Shown here: positions 1 through 7,915 of the stretch, in pieces
Layout: every line of letters starts with the position of its first letter
Numbering within the stretch: position 1 is the stretch's first letter
Assembly (NCBI GenBank): GCA_043228905.1
Contig: JBHGNT010000002.1
Span: 21,762,001-21,826,000 of the forward strand
DNA: 64,000 bases
Source of the DNA: Azolla caroliniana
Lineage: Eukaryota > Polypodiophyta
Direction of reading: 5' to 3'
Translations under genes and position numbers: made by a program
The notes under the pieces: generated by a model
Database searches by the model: none
Seen by the model: only the letters and a program-made list of their open reading frames with translations
What the model was told of the DNA's origin: nothing

Positions 1-83
1 GTGCCTGTCTGGTCTTTTCTCTCCCTCTTCCTTCTGTCTCCCTCCTTTCCTATTAGTCTCTTATTTTCCTTTTCCTTCATCCC

Positions 84-1253
84 ATGGCCACCGTTAGCGC
101 TGAAGAGTATCAATCCGTTTTCTCGGAATTTCAATGCTTGAAAGAGAAGTTTCATGCTTTGGAACAAGAAAATCAACGCTTGTTGGGGGATCTTCAGCAA
201 ATTTCCTTAGAAAAGCAGCAAACGCAACAACAGCATGGGGAACTTGCGTTACGCATGCAACAACTCGAAGCAACCATCGTAGCAATGCAACAACAAGGGC
301 ACGGAGCACAAGGGATTCATAAAGAACCCAAGATTGGCCTTCCCACGAAGTTCGATGGAACGCGATCGCAGTTTAGAGGGTTTCTTAACCAGGTACGGTT
401 AGTTATTCAAATGCATCCGTCCCGATATCCCACCGATGCATCCCGAGTGGGTTTAGTAGGCACATTGTTAAATGGCTCAGCATTAGCATGGTTCGCTCCG
501 CTACTAGAAAAGGAATCTCCAGTACTAAATAATTTTGAAGAATTCATAAGTGAGTTTAAAGCATGTTTTGGAGATACTGACAGCATAAGGACTGCAATCA
601 ACAAAATCCGGCGATTACGCCAAGGTGACCGTCCAGCCTCCGCATATGCTGCAGATTTCCGCCTACTCGCCGCCGATATCCCCTGGGATGATCAAGCATT
701 GATGGAGCAGTTCCGCTATGGTCTACGCAACGATGTCAAGGATTTACTCTTGACTTTCCCTGAAGAGCCAAAATCATTAACAGAAGCAATCAGTCGAGCG
801 GTCAGATGTGACAACCGCCTCTTCGAGCGACGTTCGGAACGACAATTTCAGATGCCGAGGGCAAGATCCGAGCCTACCTATGCCTCAGTGGTAGCGAAAC
901 CTTTTCAAAGGGAGTCACATAATGCGCCTCCAGTAAGTACTCCAACTCCAATGGAAATTGACACTACACGTCGTCGTGGGCCACTATCGGAGGAGGAAAA
1001 GCAACGACGCCGAACAAACCGATTATGCCTTTATTGCGGTGGACCAGGGCATATCGCGATAAACTGTCCCCATAGACCAAGAAGGCAGGTAAACCAAGTC
1101 GTTGTTAGTTCTGACTATACTAAACCCGAGTCTATTTCAGTAGGAATCTCTGATAGTCCTCATAGTCATAATAGTCCTAATAGTACTAATAGTCCGAATC
1201 TCGCAAACAAATTTGATGTCCTTAGCCAATTAGAAGAAGAGTTAAACGACTAA
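84..1253 (+). CDS. Gag polyprotein of element A
   Basis: 389 aa, starting at the first ATG after a pyrimidine-rich leader. Residues about 15-75 are Gln/Glu-rich with coiled-coil character. A Ty3-type capsid region follows (FDGTRSQFRGFLNQV near residue 90; a retrotrans_gag-like block up to about 235). A CCHC zinc knuckle (CLYCGGPGHIAINC, about 315-328) binds RNA. The C-terminal tail is rich in Ser/Asn/Pro with SPNSTNSPN-like repeats. Gag forms the virus-like particle of the retrotransposon in the cytoplasm. The stop codon at 1251 lies inside a -1 frameshift signal leading into pol. No internal stops. Confidence 0.92.
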   Translation: MATVSAEEYQSVFSEFQCLKEKFHALEQENQRLLGDLQQISLEKQQTQQQHGELALRMQQLEATIVAMQQQGHGAQGIHKEPKIGLPTKFDGTRSQFRGFLNQVRLVIQMHPSRYPTDASRVGLVGTLLNGSALAWFAPLLEKESPVLNNFEEFISEFKACFGDTDSIRTAINKIRRLRQGDRPASAYAADFRLLAADIPWDDQALMEQFRYGLRNDVKDLLLTFPEEPKSLTEAISRAVRCDNRLFERRSERQFQMPRARSEPTYASVVAKPFQRESHNAPPVSTPTPMEIDTTRRRGPLSEEEKQRRRTNRLCLYCGGPGHIAINCPHRPRRQVNQVVVSSDYTKPESISVGISDSPHSHNSPNSTNSPNLANKFDVLSQLEEELND

Positions 1254-1291
1254 GTCCAGCCAAAATAGGAGCCGTTTGGTTGGACAGCCCT
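1241..1291 (+). promoter_or_regulatory. -1 programmed ribosomal frameshift signal, gag to pol (element A)
   Basis: The gag frame reads TTA AAC GAC TAA; with the preceding G this gives the slippery heptamer GTTAAAC at 1241-1247 in the right phase. After 6 nt an 11-bp stem follows: GTCCAGCCAAA (1254-1264) pairs with TTTGGTTGGAC (1275-1285), all Watson-Crick except one G-U. The 10-nt loop holds TAGG, which could pair with CCTA (1288-1291) as a pseudoknot. The -1 frame is open from 1226 and continues into pol. GUUAAAC is a heptamer known from nidoviruses; its use here is inferred. Confidence 0.8.
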
Positions 1292-4200
1292 AGATCTGTG
1301 CAGCCCATTAGTGGTTCCATTCCCTCTAAGCAAGTTAGTGATGTGTTCGTAGCCCAAGTAGCAGTTAGTACTAAAAGTACCCCTCCAGTACATACCTTAG
1401 CCCTTCTAGATTCCGGAGCTAATTCTTGCTTCATGGATAGGAATTTTGCCCGAGCTCATCAGATATCTCTCAGAAAGCTCCCATGTCCAGCCTCAGTAGT
1501 AGTCATTGATGGTCGTCCCATTGCTTCTGGTAATATCATAGAAGAGTCGGAACCCGTTAATATTGTCCTAGATAACTTAACATGTGTAGTATCATTTAAT
1601 ATTATTAGTATTCCAGAACATCCCATAGTTTTAGGATTACCATGGTTCGAGTTACATAACCCAGACATAGATTGGAGGACAAGGGAAATCCGGTTGCGAC
1701 AAACCCAAGGATCTACCCAGAAGGTTGCAACCATTTCGCTACGTCAGTTGCGTGAGGAAGGGCGCAAGGAGGAAATGTTTCTCTTCGCAATATCAGTACA
1801 ACCCTCCAGCACCACCAAAGAGGAGTCCACCGTTCAACTTCCCGAGAAGTATCGTCAGTATGCTGATGTGTTCGATAAAGTACAAGCCAACACACTTCCT
1901 CATCATCGGCCGTACGATTGCGCCATCGACTTACAACCGGGAAAAGAGCCGCCATGGGGGCCGATCTACAATTTGTCACCAACCGAGCTAGAAGTCCTTC
2001 GAGCCTATATAGAGGAGAATTTGGAGAACGGTTTCATTCGGCATTCGAAATCTCCAGCCGGCGCACCCATTTTCTTCGTCAAGAAAAAAGATGGCTCGCT
2101 TCGACTCGTTGTAGATTACCGTGGCTTGAATAAGGTCACAGTAAGAAATAGGTATGCTCTTCCCCTTATCTCAAGTCTTTTAGAACGGATCAACGGTGCC
2201 AGGTTCTTCACGAAGATCGACTTACGAGGAGCCTATAACCTCGTACGGATCCGACCAGGAGATGAATGGAAGACCGCGTTTCGCACCAGATATGGGCACT
2301 TCGAGTATACGGTCATGCCGTTCGGACTCACTAATGCGCCGGCAGTCTTCCAGCACATGGCGAATGATATATTTCGAGATCTCTTGGATGATTTTTTGAT
2401 CATCTATTTGGATGATCTACTGGTTTATTCAAAGACCCAAGAAGAACATGATTCTCATGTACTATTAGTACTAAAACGACTTCGAGAACATGGTCTGTAT
2501 GCAAAGTTAGAGAAATGTAGTTTCGGGTGCAACCAAGTAGAGTTTCTCAGCTATGTCATCTCCTCAGAAGGCATATCTATGGACCCAGCCAAGGTCAAAA
2601 CGGTGATAGAATGGCACACTCCGCGTTCGGTGCGGGATGTGCAATGCTTCCTAGGCTTTGCAAATTTTTACCGGAAGTTCATACAAAATTACTCAAAAAT
2701 TGTGCTGCCTCTCACACAGCTCACCAGGAAGGGACAATCATTCACTTGGTCTAAAGAGACGGACATGGCTTTCGAGAGTCTTAAGAAGGCGTTTACATCA
2801 GCTCCAATTTTAGGTCATGTGGATCCGGAAAAACCATTCATTATCGAAGCTGACGCATCGGATTTCGCATTGGGGAGCATTCTGTCACAACAGGGTAACG
2901 ACGAGAAGCTACATCCTGTGGCTTTCCACTCCCGTAAGTTTGACGCCGCCGAAATCAACTACGAAATTCATGATAAAGAGCTATTAGCAATAGTTGATTC
3001 TTTTATGCAATGGAGGCATTTCCTGGAGGGATCTCCTCATCAGGTCACTGTATTCAGTGACCACAAGAACCTTGCCTACTTTCAAGATGCTCGTGTACTG
3101 AATCGACGTCAAGCTCGATGGGCTCACTTCCTCACACGCTTCGACTTCAAAATTACATATCGTCCGGGGAAGCACCAAGGGAAGGCAGATGCATTATCAC
3201 GGCGTTCGTATCTAACACCACGTCCCGGTGAGCCAGCTTTCGATAACCAGAAGCAAGTAATCTTGGGTCCAGCACGACTGCAAGCAGCACAGGTCTTTGA
3301 CATGCCCGTGGATTCCGACATTACCAATACTATACGTGAAGACTTGAAGACTGACGCTTTCGCCCAAGCTATACTAGCACAAATTGACCCCTCTCGAGCG
3401 TCATGTTCACAATCACAATCACCAGGTACGGATTATCGGCAATTCAAATACTGTGATGGATTACTCTTCTTTAAAGAACTTTTGTATGTTCCTAATGGTT
3501 CTTGCCGTCTTCGAGTAGTACAAAACTGCCATGACACATATACAGCAGGACATTTTGGTAGTACTAAAACATTAGATTTAGTACAACGATCATTCTGGTG
3601 GCCCCGTATGCGACAATTTGTCGAAGATTTTGTTCGGACTTGCGATACATGCTGCAGAGCGAAAATGCCAAGACATCATCCATATGGTTTATTAGAACCA
3701 TTACCAATTCCAAGCAAGCCATGGCAATCCATTGCTCTTGACTTCATTACAGATCTTCCAGTCTCTAAGGGATTCAGTGCGATTCTCACAGTGGTGGATC
3801 GATATACGAAGATGGCTCATTTCTTACCATGTACTAAAGAAATATCTAGTGAAGACACCGCCGAAATTGTCATGCGGGAAGTATGTCGGCATCATGGACT
3901 CCCTGATAATATCATCAGCGATCGTGGACCCCAGTTTGTGTCAAAATTCTGGAAGCACCTTTTTAAAATGCTGAAGGTCACTTGTAACCTCTCCTCCGGC
4001 TACCACCCACAATCCGACGGTCAAGCCGAACGAACAAATCAAACACTGGAGCAGTATCTGCGGTGCTTTCTCAACTATCATCAAAATGACTGGGCAGATA
4101 TTCTTCAGTTCGCCGAATTTGCCTATAATAACGCTATCCACGCATCGACTAAAGTCACGCCATTCTACGCTTATACAGGATATCATCCCCGGTGGTGTGT

Positions 4201-4837
4201 CCTTGAAACCCCAGAAGTGTCCACAAATCCTTGCGCGGAGGATCGTTTGGAGCGGTTACGCAAGATACAAGCGGATTTATCTACTCAACTCCAGCAAGCT
4301 CAACAATCACACAAGGACTACGCAGATCGTCATCGACTTCCATCCAGTTTTAACATTGGAGATCGGGTGTGGCTGCTACGACGACACATCAAGACTACTC
4401 GCCCATGTGAGAAGTTGGATTATCGGCGATTAGGTCCTTTCCGTATTATCGGGAAGATTAATGATGTCGCTTTCCGTCTCGAGCTACCTCCGCAACTTCG
4501 GATACATCCGGTGTTTCATAGTTCTCTCCTCGAACCCTATCACGAGAGCACTATCCCAGGACATACTATACAACCACCACCTCCTATCGAGCTCGAAGAT
4601 GGACCTGAGTATGAGGTCGCTGCCATCCTCGATTCCAAGATTGTTCGCAACAAGCTCTACTATCTAGTCGATTGGCTAGGATATAGTCCCAGCGAGCGTA
4701 CTTGGGAACCGATCGAGAATGTGACCAATGCTCGTGCTCTTCTAGAAGACTTCCATCGACGATATCCCGAGAAACCGGGTCCTCAATCCAAAACGACTCG
4801 TGGAACTCGTCGTTTTAAAGGGGGGATAGTGTCATAA
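1247..4837 (+). CDS. Pol polyprotein of element A (PR-RT-RH-IN-chromodomain)
   Basis: About 1,196 codons in the -1 frame relative to gag, with no usual ATG start; expression by frameshifting is inferred. Domains in order: aspartic protease (LLDSGANSCFMD, near 1410); reverse transcriptase with YLDDLLVYS (near 2405); RNase H (EADASDFALG, near 2850); integrase with the HHCC finger (H-H at 3530-3555, CDTCC near 3640) and DDE core (ALDFITDLP, SDRGPQF, HPQSDGQAERTNQ); a GPF-type module; a C-terminal chromodomain (about 4610-4780, ending WLGYSPSERTWEP), which in this clade directs insertion to chromatin. The last codons overlap the 3' LTR. No disruptions seen. Confidence 0.93.
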   Translation, partial: RLSPAKIGAVWLDSPRSVQPISGSIPSKQVSDVFVAQVAVSTKSTPPVHTLALLDSGANSCFMDRNFARAHQISLRKLPCPASVVVIDGRPIASGNIIEESEPVNIVLDNLTCVVSFNIISIPEHPIVLGLPWFELHNPDIDWRTREIRLRQTQGSTQKVATISLRQLREEGRKEEMFLFAISVQPSSTTKEESTVQLPEKYRQYADVFDKVQANTLPHHRPYDCAIDLQPGKEPPWGPIYNLSPTELEVLRAYIEENLENGFIRHSKSPAGAPIFFVKKKDGSLRLVVDYRGLNKVTVRNRYALPLISSLLERINGARFFTKIDLRGAYNLVRIRPGDEWKTAFRTRYGHFEYTVMPFGLTNAPAVFQHMANDIFRDLLDDFLIIYLDDLLVYSKTQEEHDSHVLLVLKRLREHGLYAKLEKCSFGCNQVEFLSYVISSEGISMDPAKVKTVIEWHTPRSVRDVQCFLGFANFYRKFIQNYSKIVLPLTQLTRKGQSFTWSKETDMAFESLKKAFTSAPILGHVDPEKPFIIEADASDFALGSILSQQGNDEKLHPVAFHSRKFDAAEINYEIHDKELLAIVDSFMQWRHFLEGSPHQVTVFSDHKNLAYFQDARVLNRRQARWAHFLTRFDFKITYRPGKHQGKADALSRRSYLTPRPGEPAFDNQKQVILGPARLQAAQVFDMPVDSDITNTIREDLKTDAFAQAILAQIDPSRASCSQSQSPGTDYRQFKYCDGLLFFKELLYVPNGSCRLRVVQNCHDTYTAGHFGSTKTLDLVQRSFWWPRMRQFVEDFVRTCDTCCRAKMPRHHPYGLLEPLPIPSKPWQSIALDFITDLPVSKGFSAILTVVDRYTKMAHFLPCTKEISSEDTAEIVMREVCRHHGLPDNIISDRGPQFVSKFWKHLFKMLKVTCNLSSGYHPQSDGQAERTNQTLEQYLRCFLNYHQNDWADILQFAEFAYNNAIHASTKVTPFYAYTGYHPRWCVLETPEVSTNPCAEDRLERLRKIQADLSTQLQQAQQSHKDYADRHRLPSSFNIGDRVWLLRRHIKTTRPCEKLDYRRLGPFRIIGKINDVAFRLELPPQLRIHPVFHSSLLEPYHESTIPGHTIQPPPPIELEDGPEYEVAAILDSKIVRNKLYYLVDWLGYSPSERTWEPIENVTNARALLEDFHRRYPEKPGPQSKTTRGTRRFKGGIVS
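4817..4829 (+). other. Polypurine tract of element A
   Basis: AAAGGGGGGATAG lies directly before the TG of the 3' LTR, the expected primer site for plus-strand DNA synthesis. It also encodes the Lys-Gly-Gly near the end of Pol. Confidence 0.85.
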
Positions 4838-5119
4838 CTAGACTCGAACCCATAACCTTTTGTTACACGGGTCGAGACTTTACCATTAGGTTATGAATTG
4901 TAATTTGAAGGATATTATTTTCATTTAGGTTTTATTGGGAAATTGATGTATATTCCAGATTTCTCTGGAACATTCTAGAAACTTCAGGAGTATTCCTGAA
5001 GACACTATAAAAGGAGGCGCAAGGCATTAGTTCGAACCAAATCGGTTCAACGCCAGTCTTAAGCCTTCTAACTACTGTTGTATATCTTCCTTCATATAAT
5101 ACATATATCTTTCGCATCA

Positions 5120-5157
<38 letters not shown>

Positions 5158-5290
5158 ACTCATTCCTTCTCTCAAAGTTCGACACCTCTCATAGTACTAA
5201 TCCTTCTCTGTCTTAGTACTATTCCCCGACAATAGTACTAATCCTTCTTTTAGTACTAATTCCTTCTCTGCCTTAATAGAGTTCCTGACA
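4830..5290 (+). repeat. 3' LTR of element A
   Basis: 461 bp, beginning TGTCATAAC and ending CCTGACA (TG...CA). It contains a good TATA box (TATAAAAG, 5006-5013) and a CT microsatellite (about 5124-5152). After that come several copies of the 9-mer AGTACTAAT or close variants (about 5190-5265), which may be binding sites or a degenerate tandem repeat. The left boundary is fixed by the polypurine tract, the right by the return of element B coding sequence. Confidence 0.88.
4832..4896 (-). other. tRNA-like segment at the start of the element A LTR
   Basis: On the - strand this 65-nt stretch starts TCATAAC and ends GTTATGA, a perfect 7-bp acceptor-like stem, followed by CA (the complement of the LTR's TG). 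It contains a good B-box/T-loop (GGTTCGAGTCTA) and an A-box-like CCTAATGGTAAAG. The anticodon arm does not fold cleanly, so this is a tRNA-derived or tRNA-mimicking sequence, not a functional tRNA gene. Confidence 0.45.
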
Positions 5291-5426
5291 GGTGCTAGAC
5301 AACGGTTCGGCCTACGCGAGGGTCAAAAGCCAGGACGGGCGCCATTCGGTCCAATTTCTGACGGTGCGACCAAACCACGAGCGGAACCGCGAATCCCTCG
5401 GTGGCGAGAACCGGGAGGATTTTTAG
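5291..5426 (+). pseudogene. Element B copy 1: end of gag-protease frame
   Basis: Reading from 5292 the frame gives VLDNGSAYARVKSQDG and ends GGENREDF then TAG (5424-5426). The same passage in copy 2 (- strand, ending at 28672) reads VFDNGAAFARIKSLDN and ends GGKSLDF then TAG. This is the C-terminal part of the aspartic-protease region; its N-terminal part was cut off by insertion of element A. The shared UAG is part of a frameshift signal rather than a chance mutation. Confidence 0.8.
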
Positions 5427-5483
5427 AGAGGGCTGCCAAGGTGTGGGGCCGAGACAGTCCGGACACTTGGGAAAGACCCCACA
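5417..5483 (+). promoter_or_regulatory. -1 frameshift signal with H-type pseudoknot, protease to RT (element B copy 1)
   Basis: Slippery heptamer GGATTTT (5417-5423) in phase (G GAT TTT), directly followed by TAG. After a 6-nt spacer, stem 1 is GGGCTG (5430-5435) with CAGTCC (5455-5460). Stem 2 joins the loop segment TGTGGGG (5442-5448) to CCCCACA (5477-5483). The -1 frame starts LERAAKVWG and is open to 5605. Copy 2 keeps heptamer, UAG, spacer length and both stems. GGAUUUU followed by UAG is the shift site of red clover necrotic mosaic virus. Confidence 0.82.
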
Positions 5484-7060
5484 GCTGTACGATAAAACCG
5501 AAACCGAAGAAACCCTGTACGATAAGTAAAAAATTTTGCTTCTCCGACAACGGAGGGTGTATGTTAGTCGGCATCGTTGGCCGAGAAAAGGCAAGGGCGG
5601 AAGTGTGACTTCGAGCGTGCGGAGTTCTCGGCCCGGACGAGGAAATCAGCGGAGCCGTGGAGGCGGTCTCCTTCGACGACACCTTGGGAATGCTGAGGAA
5701 GGTAGCCGGAGAAGACCTTAACGAAGACCGAACGATACCGGTATGTTCCGAAGAGATGTACGAAGTCATCGCGAACTTCAGTCAGGGGCTCGGGTCGGAT
5801 CGGACGGCCCGAGTTAGCACGAAGTACAAGACTGTGGACCGGAAGGTAAGGCCAGTCGCGGCACCCTTACCGGAGGACAGCGAGTCCCGAATCAGAGGGG
5901 TTGCGTCGGACCCCAGTTTACGAGATTCGGCCTGCATAGGACACACCTTCACCGACGGGACGCTCCGGGAGCTCAAAATCGGTAGGGGCGGGTTCCTACT
6001 GCCGGCGGAGGAAGACCGGTTTCGGAGAATGCTCGGAAGGCACGGAAAAGCCTTCGCATTCTCACCGGAAGAGATCGGGTGCGTAGACCCGACGATCGTG
6101 GAGCCGATGGTGATATTCACGGTACCGCATGTGCCGTGGAATCTCAAGCCGATTCCAGTACCGAGAGCTCACATCCTGGAGTTGATGGAGCTACTGAGGC
6201 AGAAAGTCGATATGGGTATTCTCAAACCGATGGTTTACCGTACCAAAGAAAAACAGAACATTGCGCTTCATTCAGGACCTGCAGCCGGCCAACAGAGTGA
6301 CCATTCGGAACGCAGGAATCGGACCGACCATAGACGAGTTCGCGGAGGCCTTCGCCGGAAGGTCGATTTACTCGGTCAGTGATCTGTACTCGGGGTACGA
6401 CCAGTTCCAGCTAGTCGTGGAGAGCAGAGACATTACGACGATGCGAACTCCCCTCGGCCTAGTGCGAATGTGTACCCTGCCACAAGGAGGGACCAACTCG
6501 GTGGCCCACATGGTGAATGCAATGAACAAGGTACTGAGGGATTGCATCCCGGACATCACCATGCCATTTCTGGACGACATCCCGATAAAGGGGTGCCCGG
6601 TGGAAGAGAAGGACGAGATAGTCGGGCCGGACGGATGCCGGCGATTCGTGGCAACACACATCGATGACTGCGAGAAGGTGCTACAAAGGCTAGAGGATGC
6701 GAGGTTTACCTTCTCCGGGGAGAAATCGGCCTTCGGGCAATCAGAAATCCTGGAGGTCGGACACCTGTGTGGACCGTATGGCCGGAAGCCGTCTCCGGCA
6801 AAAGTAGAAGCCATCTCCGCGATGAAGGCCGACTGTAGCTCGGTTACGGAAGTTCGGAGGTTCCTGGGGGCATGCGCGTTCTACCACATATGGATCCCGC
6901 ATTACGCCCACGTTGCGGAGCCGCTATACGGGTTGCTGAAGAAGGGGCGAAAATTCGAGTGGCGAGACGAGCACACGGAGTCGGTCCGGAAGCTAAAGGA
7001 AGCTCTTGCGGCAGCACCGGCGCTCCGGAAGGTTGTCTAAGAAGGGTACCCCGGTATACA
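5423..7060 (+). pseudogene. Element B copy 1: reverse transcriptase region, disrupted
   Basis: In the -1 frame the protein runs LERAAKVWG..., is cut by an in-frame TGA (5606-5608, probably a decayed CGA), resumes in the same frame (MEAVSFDD..., 5657 on), and reads FTVPHVPWNLKPIPVPRAH. Near 6225-6245 there is a small deletion and frame change; the continuation is FTVPKKNRTLRFIQDLQPAN..., then NAGIGPTIDEFAEAFAGRS, LPQGGTNSVAHMVNA and the catalytic box PFLDDIPIKG (near 6570). A further frame change sits near 7035 just before RNase H. The element is therefore non-functional. Confidence 0.85.
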
Positions 7061-7084
7061 TAACGGTGGATACGAGCCCGACCG

Positions 7085-7209
7085 GGATCGGATGGGTCGT
7101 CAACCAAGAAGACGAGGACGGCACCAAGTTCCCGATCCGATTCGGCGCAAAGGTCCTCAGTGAGCGACAGCGAGGGTACGCCCAGGTTAAACGCGAACTC
7201 TGGGGTATC
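7085..7209 (+). repeat. Left copy of the 125-bp duplication flanking the Penelope-like insertion
   Basis: Identical to 11076-11200 except for one base (AAG versus CAG, Lys/Gln). It encodes part of element B RNase H (GWVVNQEDEDG, VLSERQRGYAQVKREL). Everything between the two copies is foreign to B, so this is a long target-site duplication or an equivalent insertion scar. Confidence 0.9.
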
Positions 7210-7312
7210 TTACTAGGACCAAATGGTCGAAACAAGGAGTGCGTAGAGATAGGCACAAGACGATTAGAGGGTGCTTAAGCTAAACAAGAGAAAGTAGGCA
7301 ACATACACTAAT

Positions 7313-7555
7313 GAGAGAGAGAGAGAGAGAGAGAGAGATGTTTTTAATTCAAAGAGGGAGAGATGTTTTAAATTCAAAGAGGGTGGTGGTCTTAGGCAAA
7401 CTAGTTTCGCTCAATAGTGGAGCTCTTCAGTGCAAAGACCATTACAACAAGAGAATGTGATTTATAAAGGGGTGGGAAGGAAGAGGGAGTGAGAGAAAAA
7501 GGAGTGGGGAGGATTTGATTTGTGTAGTAGATGAGAGAGAATAGAATGTGGTGAT

Positions 7556-7608
<53 letters not shown>
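7313..7608 (+). repeat. (GA)n microsatellites in the 3' region of the Penelope-like element
   Basis: Two GA-dinucleotide tracts, about 7313-7337 and 7553-7608, separated by purine-rich, low-complexity sequence. In element sense these are CT tracts in the 3' untranslated region. No coding potential seen in 7280-7870. Confidence 0.8.
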
Positions 7609-7610
<2 letters not shown>

Positions 7611-7715
7611 GTGTGTAGGAAAGTGATAGGGAATGAGAGAAGGGAAATTAGTATAATGATGATGGTGAGGGGGGAGTTTTTAATGTGATGAAAAAGGGGG
7701 ATTTGGGATAATATT

Positions 7716-7915
7716 AAGTGGGGGATGTGGGTGAATTATTTGAAAACTTAGTGTTAAGTGGGGGATTTGGGTGGATTGTTTGAAACTTTAGTCTTAAGTG
7801 GGGGATTTGGGTGGATTGTTTGAAAATTTAGTCTTAAGTGGGGGATTTTGGTGGATTGTTTGAAAACTTAGTTTTAAGTGGGGGATTTTGGTGGATTTTT
7901 TGAAAACTTGGTCTT
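7716..7915 (-). repeat. Five exact-length 40-bp tandem repeats at the 3' end of the Penelope-like RT ORF
   Basis: Units start at 7716, 7756, 7796, 7836 and 7876, each 40 bp and beginning AAGTGGGGGAT on the + strand. The RT ORF runs into the rightmost unit and stops in it, so the last ~13 residues (ending KNPPKSPT) are repeat-encoded. Confidence 0.9.

Larger units (their letters stand above)
1..5290 (+). mobile_element. Ty3/gypsy chromovirus, 'element A' (5' LTR outside the window)
   Basis: Autonomous LTR retrotransposon with gag, then protease-RT-RNase H-integrase-chromodomain, then a polypurine tract and a 3' LTR. Both reading frames are open, so it looks recently active. The 5' LTR and primer-binding site must lie left of position 1. 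The base after the 3' LTR (5291) is inside the protease frame of another Ty3-like element, so A is nested in that element. The 3' flank of the target duplication would be the five bases from 5291; the matching 5' flank cannot be seen. Confidence 0.93.

Noticed and set aside
5424-5426. Initially read as a simple nonsense mutation in element B copy 1.
   Set aside because: The same UAG with the same heptamer and downstream pairing is present in copy 2, and RT is open in the -1 frame in both.
7204-7240. Possible hammerhead ribozyme core (CTTACTAGGACCAAATGGTC followed by GAAAC) at the 3' junction of the Penelope-like element.
   Set aside because: The invariant CUGAUGA is changed at both conserved G positions, stem I does not pair, and the strand is antisense to the element.
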